64,000 bases of DNA from CAIVVT01 sp963823095 (GTDB lineage: Bacteria > Acidobacteriota > Terriglobia > Bryobacterales > Bryobacteraceae), in NCBI GenBank assembly GCA_963823095.1, contig CAWGKI010000004.1, forward strand, positions 310,001 through 374,000. Direction: 5' to 3'. Below, in pieces: positions 57,880-64,000 of the stretch. A model generated the notes under the pieces. That model was not told the origin of the DNA, made no database searches, and worked only from the letters and a program-made list of their open reading frames with translations. The position numbers and the translations under genes are program-made. Every line of letters begins with the position of its first letter. Within the stretch, counting starts at the first letter, position 1.

Positions 57880-58633
57880 GCGGCAAGGCCGGTTGCGGCG
57901 TCTGACGTTGAACCGGCCGGAGAAGCGCAACGCGATGAATGTGGCGCTCTGCGAGGAGATTGTGCGCGCAGTTCGCGACGCCGATGACGATGTTTCGGCC
58001 GGAGCGATTCTGCTTGATGCCGACGGACCGGACTTTTGTGCGGGCATGGATCTCGGAGAGGTCCTTCAAGCGGATCGGGAAGTGCTGTTGGCGCTGCACA
58101 CGGAGCTGTTCTCGCTGGGCACGACGTTGTCTAAACCGCTTGTGGCCGCGGTTCACGGCTCGGTCCTGGCCGGAGGGTTGGGTCTGGCATTGAATGCGCA
58201 TTTGATCCTCGCCGCGTCCGATGCGCGATTCGGGCTGACGGAAACGAAGATCGGGCTGTGGCCATACGTGATCTTCCCCCGCGTCGTGGATGCGGTTGGA
58301 AAGCGCAGGGCAGTAGCTCTCTCTTTGACGGCCCGCATTTTCGGCGCAGCGGAGGCAAAGGAAATGGGCATCGTCGACGAGGTTGTACCGCCAGCGGAAC
58401 TCGCCAGCGAGGCGCGAAGGCTCGCGGATGGTCTCGCTGCGAGCAGTGCTGCCGCGATCTCGGATGGCCTGCTGTATGTGCGGCGTTTGCAGGGACTCAC
58501 TGACGAGGGTGAACGCCGCCTCGCCGTTGAACACCGCCGGACTTCGTTCGCTTCGGCGGATTTCCGCGAAGGGGTCGCGGCATTCCGGGAAAAGAGGACG
58601 CCTGTCTGGCCGTCACATGGATCCCGGTCATGA
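57857..58633 (+). CDS. Enoyl-CoA hydratase/isomerase
   Basis: 258-residue crotonase-fold enzyme. Markers: LRRLTLNRPEKRNAMNVALC, DFCAGMDLGEVLQ (oxyanion), VAAVHGSVLAGGLGLALNAH and FGLTETKIGLWPYVIFPRVV. In the neighbouring carboxylase/AtuA context it could hydrate methylglutaconyl-CoA or an isohexenylglutaconyl-CoA (AtuE/LiuC role). A proper start at 57857 overlaps the previous gene. Confidence 0.88.
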   Translation: MSTNLLIERQGRLRRLTLNRPEKRNAMNVALCEEIVRAVRDADDDVSAGAILLDADGPDFCAGMDLGEVLQADREVLLALHTELFSLGTTLSKPLVAAVHGSVLAGGLGLALNAHLILAASDARFGLTETKIGLWPYVIFPRVVDAVGKRRAVALSLTARIFGAAEAKEMGIVDEVVPPAELASEARRLADGLAASSAAAISDGLLYVRRLQGLTDEGERRLAVEHRRTSFASADFREGVAAFREKRTPVWPSHGSRS

Positions 58634-58718
58634 AGCCGGGACAGGGGGTTGCCCGACGCTTCATTTTGCGTGGAGGGGCATTTTATTCGTTGACGAGTTC
58701 AACGACCGGGAGGGGCCG

Positions 58719-59900
58719 ATGTTAGCCATAGCAAAGCAGGGTGCTGGCCCTGAATCGTACCCCTATTTCACGGAAGAGCACGATCTGTTCCGTGCCACGA
58801 TTAAGAGATTCTGCCTGGAGGAAGTGGCCCGCCACGCGCAAGAGTGGGAAGACGCCGGATCCTACCCCAAAGAGCTCTTCCGCCGGGCTGGACATCTCGG
58901 GCTGTTTGGCATCCGGGCGGAAGCGGAGTGGGGTGGCGCTGGCATGGATTGGTGGGCCACCGCCGCTGCGTACGATGCGCTTCGCTACACCGATTTCCCC
59001 AGCTTGAACATTGGGCTTATGGTCCAGGCCGATCTTACAATCCCCTTGCTCGATCGGCACGGGACTGACGGACAGAAGCGGGAATTCATGCAGCCCGCTA
59101 TCGCCGGCGAGCGCATTGCGGCTCTGGCAATCAGCGAGCCGGAGTGTGGCTCCGATGTAGCTGCGTTGCGTTGCCGCGCGCGCGATTCCAAGGGCGACTA
59201 CGTGATCACTGGCCAGAAGCTGTGGATTACCAATGGCGCCATCGCCGACTTTCTTGTTTTGGCTGTACGCACCAGCGAGAAAGCCCATCGGGGCATCTCG
59301 CTCGTCCTCGTGCCGACCGACGTAAAGGGCTTCTCGGTGGGCCGCCGTGTCAAGAAAGTCGGCCACGTCGCTTCCGACACAGCCCATTTGTTCTTGGATG
59401 AGTGCCGCGTTCCGCGCCGTTATCTGCTCGGACAGCGCAACCATGGATTCTACTGCATCATGGAACACTTTCAGGGAGAGCGCCTGGCTACGTCGTTGCT
59501 CGTGCTGTCGTTCATGGACCGCTCGCTGGAACTGGCCGTTCAATACGGTCAGACTCGCCGCGCCTTCGGCCGTACGTTGGTTCAATACCAGGTCTGGCGC
59601 CATCGCATCGCCGAGTTGCGAACCAGTGTCGAAGCGGCCCGCTGGCTGGTCTATCGCGCACTGGACCTGGTCAATCGCGGGCGTGGCCATAATGCTGACC
59701 GCGAGGTAACCATGGCAAAGCTCTTCAGCACTGAACTGGCCCAGCGGGTCACATATGAATGCATGCAGATCTTCGGCGGGTTCGGCTACACCACTGAGTA
59801 CCCGATCGGGCGTATCTGGCGCGACATGCGCTTGTACACAATTGGCGCGGGCACTTCGGAAATTATGAAAGAGATACTGGCGAAGCAGGAACGTCTCTAG
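58719..59900 (+). CDS. Acyl-CoA dehydrogenase
   Basis: Flavin-dependent dehydrogenase of 393 residues. Signature segments: LAISEPECGSDVAALRCRAR, ITGQKLWITNGAIADFLVLA, QYGQTRRAFGRTLVQYQVWR, MQIFGGFGYTTEYPIGRIWR and the end TIGAGTSEIMKEILAKQ. GGGAGGGG upstream supports the ATG at 58719. Probably oxidises citronellyl-, isovaleryl- or a similar branched acyl-CoA in the Atu/Liu-like set. It ends the cluster. Confidence 0.9.
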   Translation: MLAIAKQGAGPESYPYFTEEHDLFRATIKRFCLEEVARHAQEWEDAGSYPKELFRRAGHLGLFGIRAEAEWGGAGMDWWATAAAYDALRYTDFPSLNIGLMVQADLTIPLLDRHGTDGQKREFMQPAIAGERIAALAISEPECGSDVAALRCRARDSKGDYVITGQKLWITNGAIADFLVLAVRTSEKAHRGISLVLVPTDVKGFSVGRRVKKVGHVASDTAHLFLDECRVPRRYLLGQRNHGFYCIMEHFQGERLATSLLVLSFMDRSLELAVQYGQTRRAFGRTLVQYQVWRHRIAELRTSVEAARWLVYRALDLVNRGRGHNADREVTMAKLFSTELAQRVTYECMQIFGGFGYTTEYPIGRIWRDMRLYTIGAGTSEIMKEILAKQERL

Positions 59901-59965
59901 ACGGATGTGTTGCAGCTTTGAAAAGGTGGCAAGTGCCTCACTCGGTGGGTCGACCGGACTCCAGT

Positions 59966-60388
59966 TCAGGCAGCCAGATCGAACATCTCGTGGTTGAATG
60001 GGGTCTGCTTCGAAACATCCGCGCCGCTCACCCACCGCGCCAGCCCTCTTCGGATCCTGTGCATCGCCTCGTAGCCCTCAAGCGTTCGGCGCGCTGCGTG
60101 GAGTTCGAGAAAGCGTTGTTTGGCTTTCACTCGTAGTTTGATCGCTCGATGGTTTTGTACCAGCACGTTATTGAAGTACTGTACAGGACGGTGCCCGCAG
60201 CGGCGATGAAGTGTCCCCTCCTCGTTGACGACTGCAATGGCAGGGTCGGAGATGATTGCTTGGCCGGTGTTGATAACGTGGGGCCGGGCTGCGTTGGTTC
60301 GGCCAACTCCGTCGGCGCGCCGGTTGGCTTCCTTATGTATCCTCAGACGGAAACAGCCGACGAATCCGACGAATCTGGGGACAATCAA
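59966..60388 (-). pseudogene. IS6-family-type transposase, C-terminal remnant
   Basis: The last 105 residues resemble the end of an IS6-like DDE transposase: YFNNVLVQNHRAIKLRVKAK, HAARRTLEGYEAMHRIRRG and ARWVSGADV at the tail. In active enzymes the third catalytic acid sits in an NN-IEQDH-type motif; here the equivalent reads NNVLVQNH, so the glutamate is lost. The N-terminal two thirds, both other acidic residues and terminal inverted repeats are not seen. It is inactive and runs antisense to the first bases of the RHS fragment. Confidence 0.65.
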
Positions 60389-61369
60389 ATCCTGATGAGT
60401 TCATACGACTCCCTCGGTCGCCTGACCTCGGCCACGTCGGCGAGCTCGACTGCGGTTCTCGCCTGGGGCCAGTCGTTTGTTTACGACCCAATCTGGGGAC
60501 AGTACACTCAAATCCTGATGAGTTCATACGACTCCCTCGGTCGCCTGACCTCGGCCACGTCGGCGAGCTCGACCGCCGTTCTCGCCTGGGGCCAGTCGTT
60601 TGTTTACGACCCGTTCGGCAACCTTTTGCAGCAGAATGTAACCAGCGGCTCAGCGCCGGCCATGAACCTGACTGTCGATCCGAACACGAACCGCGTCACG
60701 AGCTCGGGCTTCAGCTACGACGCCGCGGGCAACCTGACCGCGTCGCCGGGCGCTTCCGGGCCCAACGCGTTTTCCTATGACAGCGAGAACCGGCTTTCGG
60801 TGGCCAATGGGCTCAATTTCCGTTATGGATCCAGTGGCGAACGGCTGTATGACGGCGCGAACTGGCATTTCTATGGACCGGATGGGACGCACCTGGGAAA
60901 GCTGACGCAGAACTCAACCGGCGATCCGAACTGGTACGACTTCGCCGACGAAATGCATTTTGCGGGACGGCTGGTGTGGCAGAACAGCTTGCCGGTGATG
61001 ACGGATCGGCTCGGTTCCGTGGTCCAGATGTCGCTTCGGGACCGGGTAAACAACTACGCCTACTATCCGCAAGGCCAGTGGATTGCGAACATGCCCACGC
61101 CCGACCAGAGTCTTCCGGGGTGCTGGCCGAGTTGCGGCGGAGCCCTGAACAGTGTGATGGACGTAGCCTTCGGGACCTATCACCGCGACGGCTATTGGAG
61201 CAATATCACCGGATCGTTTGTCACACGGGGTCTGGACTATGCGCAGAACCGCTACTATGATCCGGCGAGGGGGAGGTTTACGACGCCGGATCCGAGCGAG
61301 AGCGCTAGAGTAGGCCCCCCCTTACTTGGAATCGCTATCCGTATGTTACCGGTGATCCCCTCAACTTGA
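60335..61369 (+). pseudogene. RHS/YD-repeat protein, 5'-truncated core fragment
   Basis: Contains YD-repeat units (SSYDSLGRLTSATSASSTAV, VTSSGFSYDAAGNLTASPGA, AFSYDSENRLSVANGLNFRY) and the RHS core end (FVTRGLDYAQNRYYDPARGR then FTTPDPSES). Full-length RHS proteins exceed 1000 residues; here only about 340 remain, cut off at the transposase remnant. Near 61313-61319, in a run of seven Cs, the frame slips; the other frame reads WNRYPYVTGDPLNLN, the usual core tail, then runs to a stop after nine further bases of foreign text. RHS proteins carry toxin tips in contact competition; this copy cannot be intact. Confidence 0.75.
60385..60612 (+). repeat. Tandem duplication inside the RHS fragment
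   Basis: A 105-bp block at 60385-60489 recurs at 60508-60612 with a 123-bp (41-codon) offset that keeps the frame. Only a couple of bases differ (GACTGCGG against GACCGCCG), so the copying is recent. Confidence 0.85.
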
Positions 61370-61584
61370 ATCACTCTTGTCCAAGATGACTTTCTCGCCC
61401 GGCGTCTTGGCCAAGGCGGAACACCCACTCAGCGCTGCTGGCTGGCCCTGAATACCTCCGAAACGCACGAATATCGCTGTCCCGGGCGACTTGGAGGCCG
61501 ATGGAGTGCGGAAACCACCGTCCGCCGTTTTAGACAGGTTTGTGATGGTGACGGAGACCACACTTCGGTCGGAAGGGACGGCGC

Positions 61585-62124
61585 ATTAAAAACAAACGAC
61601 TTAACCGTTCAAAACGCCGACTTTCAGCTTGTTTTGGACAACAGTGAACTTGAATGATCCAACTGGCGTCGAAGGCAACTCAGTAGTATCCGACAGTGAC
61701 AACGAGGAGAACGAGGACCAGCTTATGATGGGGCCCAACTACTTTGGCCCAAGGGGTTTTCCTCAGATAATTCCGCACAAACCGAGTCCGGCCCCGGTTG
61801 TGATCTCAGCCAAACTTAAAAGTCGAGTACGTCGGCTTGGAAACTGCACCCGGATTCTGGGCGGCGTCTCCGCAAATGACTTTTGGCAGACTGTGAAGAC
61901 AATCGAGTTCTTCAACGGTTCGAAGGGTGGTCCCGATGCGAATAAGACCGAGACTTTCGTTTCTAGGAACGGCGATCAGACCACACTTCGCGAAGCAGTC
62001 AGGTACTCAGTGGCGGACACGCTGACGGACAAGAGCGGCACTTCGTTGCCATATGTGGTCTCACTCTTGTCCCAAACAGGTTCAGAATCGGTGTTTTGGA
62101 CGGATTAAGTCGTTTGTTTTGAAT
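61585..62124. repeat. Inverted repeat pair of about 32 bp
   Basis: Left arm 61585-61615 and right arm 62093-62124 are reverse complements at about 28 of 32 positions; the right arm reads GTTTTGGACGGATTAAGTCG then TTTGTTTTGAAT. They bracket 477 bp that contain most of the RHS-tip-like gene, whose stop codon lies inside the right arm. Such bracketing could mark a small mobile or invertible cassette; no transposase lies between. Confidence 0.55.
61629..62108 (+). CDS. Displaced RHS-type C-terminal tip (orphan)
   Basis: The reading begins (TTG at 61629) with VNLNDPTGVEGNSVV, where NLNDPTG is the classic last peptide of an RHS core before the variable tip. The core copy at 61363-61371 ends in the same nine bases (AACTTGAAT), so 275 bp of unrelated DNA now separate core from tip. 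The remaining 145 residues (acidic SDSDNEENED, proline-rich PQIIPHKPSPAPVV, then ANDFWQTVKTIEFFNGSKGG) match no toxin I know. No immunity-type gene follows within the next 300 bp. Probably not expressed on its own. Confidence 0.45.
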   Translation: MFWTTVNLNDPTGVEGNSVVSDSDNEENEDQLMMGPNYFGPRGFPQIIPHKPSPAPVVISAKLKSRVRRLGNCTRILGGVSANDFWQTVKTIEFFNGSKGGPDANKTETFVSRNGDQTTLREAVRYSVADTLTDKSGTSLPYVVSLLSQTGSESVFWTD

Positions 62125-62426
62125 ACAGCACGCGTTTGGCAGAGAATGAGGTCTCCTGGGCTTCACGAGCCTGTCCAAGACAGGAAATATTTCAGGCGTC
62201 TTGACGAATGTGGCTACTCTAAAGACTCGAATCTACAGTCAGTTTTTGGCAGAAACACCGAGCTGGATACAGCGCTGTCGGCAAGCGCGATTACGCCTGT
62301 TGCGCCGTGATACACGAGACGCGCTTCGTTCGGCATTACGGAGCGAAGCCCGACCTCGCGGCAGAATCGCGTGTGCGTGCGCGAGGGAGCATGCGCGTCC
62401 AAGTTTATGATACGCTTTTCTCTTAA
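62109..62426. other. Gene-free stretch
   Basis: These 318 bp after the RHS tip show no gene, repeat or clear promoter beyond the end of the right inverted-repeat arm. A diffuse complementarity of GCGCG/CGTGT words near 62370-62395 is too weak to call. Confidence 0.4.
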
Positions 62427-62924
62427 ATGTCCCCAATCCCCTTAGTACTGCTGCTCGCCGCAAGTTCTGTGCTCCTCGTTTCCTGCGGGGGATCGAAAAC
62501 CGAACCGGCCTCGCCCCCAGCGGCTTCTCCTGGCGCGACTCAAAACATGACTCGCACCGCCGTCGAACCGCGTTTCTACGTGGATCAGGTCGGTGCAGCC
62601 TCGAGCCCTGTACCAGGCACAGAGATCTCTATCCCGGCAGCCGGACCGCTCCTCGTAAGCGGCTGGGCCGCAGATCTCGGTGGCGAACTTGTATCGGGAG
62701 TGGAGATCGCGGTCGATCGGAAGCCATACGTCGCCACTTACGGCCTGGACCGGCAGGACGTGGCGGCGGCTTTAAAGAATCCCTCCTGCAACAAGTCCGG
62801 ATTCCAGTTCAGCATTCCGGCCAGCCAGCTTTCGAAGGGCTCTCACGCAATTGCCGTTCGGATCGTCAATAAGGAACGGAGCGCCTATTTCGAGGCGCCA
62901 GCCTTCCAAGTTCGGGTTGAGTAA
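62427..62924 (+). CDS. Lipoprotein with a small beta-rich domain
   Basis: 165 residues. A lipoprotein signal with lipobox LVSC (C20) is followed by a Ser/Pro/Ala linker and a domain of about 90 residues: ISIPAAGPLLVSGWAADLGG, VEIAVDRKPYVATYGLDRQD, then SGFQFSIPASQLSKGSHAIA and VRIVN. Similar domains accompany glycosyltransferases and surface-sugar genes in acidobacteria (recalled, not checked). The next gene is a glycosyltransferase. Molecular role unknown. Confidence 0.72.
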   Translation: MSPIPLVLLLAASSVLLVSCGGSKTEPASPPAASPGATQNMTRTAVEPRFYVDQVGAASSPVPGTEISIPAAGPLLVSGWAADLGGELVSGVEIAVDRKPYVATYGLDRQDVAAALKNPSCNKSGFQFSIPASQLSKGSHAIAVRIVNKERSAYFEAPAFQVRVE

Positions 62925-63171
62925 GTGGTCCAGCAGGGTCCCGCTCGAACTGACGAGGCCAGGTCATCCGATCGAATTGTGCCAAGCGCCGCGGTTCGCT
63001 CACCGACCTCTGATCACCGGCACACGGGAGATCGACAGCGGGTGGCTGTGCGCGGGCCGTCACTCAACCTCTTGCCCTTCGGTCCCGTAATGCCGTTGGT
63101 CTCGCTTTCTTACCATTCGGTAGCTCTCGGAATGATCAGAGAATCCAGCATGAAGGAACGTCGCACCTGTT

Positions 63172-64000
63172 ATGGGGCCAACACCTAAATCGACGGATGT
63201 TCTCATTCCGGTATACAACGAGGCCGAGGGGCTCCTCCGCTTTCATCAATCCTTACTATCCGCGGTATCGGCACTGACCTTTAATTTTCGCTTCGTCTAC
63301 ATAGACGACGGCTCCTCTGATGGAACGATGCGCGTGCTGGAGGAGCTAAGACGTCTTGATGCCCGGGTCGATGTAATTCGCCTAAGCCGTAACTTCGGTC
63401 ATCAGGCTGCACTCAGCGCCGGTCTGGATCATGCAGATGCCGATATCGTTATCATGATGGACGGAGACGGCCAGCACCCTCCAGAACTAATTGGTGAAAT
63501 GCTTCGGGCCTATGAGAACGGCTACGATGTCGTGCAAACGCAACGAAGCGAGCCTGCAGACTCGCAACACACCCTCAAAGTGGTTACGGCACGGTTCTTC
63601 TATCGCCTGATCAGCAGGGTTGGGTGCGTTCGCGTCATCGAAGGCGCCGCGGATTTTCGACTGATCTCGCGCCAGGTTCTCGAGGCTGTTCGGAAGATGC
63701 CGGAGTACCACAAATTTTTGCGGGGGATGATCTCCTGGGTCGGCTTCCGTACGATCATATTGCCATATCGGGCGCACCCTCGCATCGCAGGAAAATCCAA
63801 GTACTCGATTCGCAAAATGCTACGGTTGGCTTCCGACGGGCTGTTCTCCTTTTCACTCGTACCGCTCCACTTGGGCATACTTGTAGGGTCCATATTTCTT
63901 GTGCTTGCCGCGATTGAAATCTGCTTCGTAAGCAGTTACTGGCTTTTAGGTAAAGCGGATAGATTGGTGCCTGGCTGGAGTTCAATTATCATTCTCCTGA
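63172..64000 (+). CDS. Family 2 glycosyltransferase, polyprenyl-phosphate type, partial
   Basis: GT2 enzyme of the DPM1/ArnC/GtrB type that moves a sugar from a nucleotide to polyprenyl phosphate. Seen: VLIPVYNEAEGLLRFHQSLL, FVYIDDGSSDGTMRVLEELR, IRLSRNFGHQAALSAGLDHA, VIMMDGDGQHPPELIGEML, GAADFRLISRQVLEAV and the interface helix RIAGKSKYSIRKMLRLASDG, then the first of two C-terminal membrane segments. The start at 63172 is set because an upstream ATG at 63150 meets a stop in its own frame. It runs off the window after 276 codons. 247 bp before it (62925-63171) show no gene. Confidence 0.9.
   Translation, partial: MGPTPKSTDVLIPVYNEAEGLLRFHQSLLSAVSALTFNFRFVYIDDGSSDGTMRVLEELRRLDARVDVIRLSRNFGHQAALSAGLDHADADIVIMMDGDGQHPPELIGEMLRAYENGYDVVQTQRSEPADSQHTLKVVTARFFYRLISRVGCVRVIEGAADFRLISRQVLEAVRKMPEYHKFLRGMISWVGFRTIILPYRAHPRIAGKSKYSIRKMLRLASDGLFSFSLVPLHLGILVGSIFLVLAAIEICFVSSYWLLGKADRLVPGWSSIIILL

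Noticed and set aside
61361..61561. 66-residue open frame on the minus strand inside the RHS gap
   Set aside because: It has a plausible composition (VSVTITNLSKTADGGF) but no ribosome-binding site or recognised domain; kept only as a note under the RHS finding.

Overview
The window reads as chromosomal DNA of an acidobacterium, most likely Bryobacterales/Solibacterales. The basis is inference from high GC, bacillithiol (BshC) rather than glutathione chemistry, many periplasmic amidohydrolases and glycoside hydrolases, and intergenic regions packed with short palindromic repeats. No rRNA, tRNA or CRISPR array was recognised.

Region 1 (1-14.7 kb) is a plant-polymer island. After the 5' part of a cyanophycin synthetase gene come a glycyl-radical activase and a glycyl-radical enzyme that keeps every residue I recall as catalytic in trans-4-hydroxy-L-proline dehydratase HypD, at a constant offset. 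Next to them are a GH36 alpha-galactosidase, a GH127 and a GH146-like beta-L-arabinofuranosidase, and the galacturonate-pathway epimerase UxaE. Serine-linked alpha-galactose and hydroxyproline-linked beta-L-arabinofuranose are the sugars of plant extensins, so the set looks like a pathway that strips extensin-type glycoproteins and then dehydrates the freed hydroxyproline. This is the most interesting signal in the window.

Region 2 (14.7-38.8 kb) holds a lipoprotein amidohydrolase, cmk, an aspartokinase, a PpiD-like chaperone, a DedA protein, and an eight-gene minus-strand operon (lolA, gspF, gspE, pilM, pilN, pilO, a PilP-like gene and an odd pseudopilin). It continues with rsm22, the purQ-purL-purF-aminotransferase operon, a DUF362 protein, an amidohydrolase and an unlisted 57-residue gene with a strong ribosome-binding site.

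Region 3 (39-54.4 kb) has bacillithiol bshC with an HpcH-type aldolase, cyaY, hemW with threonine aldolase, and a phenylalanine/tyrosine degradation locus: phhA opposite hisC-like, hppD, hmgA, acyl-CoA ligase, an unknown gene and fah, several with ATGA-type overlaps. Many genes here carry single-base frameshifts, nearly all +1, suggesting sequence errors rather than decay.

Region 4 (54.6-59.9 kb) is an Atu/Liu-like cluster: carboxyltransferase, AtuA, its small partner, enoyl-CoA hydratase and acyl-CoA dehydrogenase, without a biotin carboxylase gene.

Region 5 (59.9-64 kb) is accessory: a decayed IS6-type transposase, a 5'-truncated RHS gene with a recent tandem duplication, a displaced RHS-type tip, a roughly 32-bp inverted repeat pair, a lipoprotein, and the start of a polyprenyl-type glycosyltransferase.
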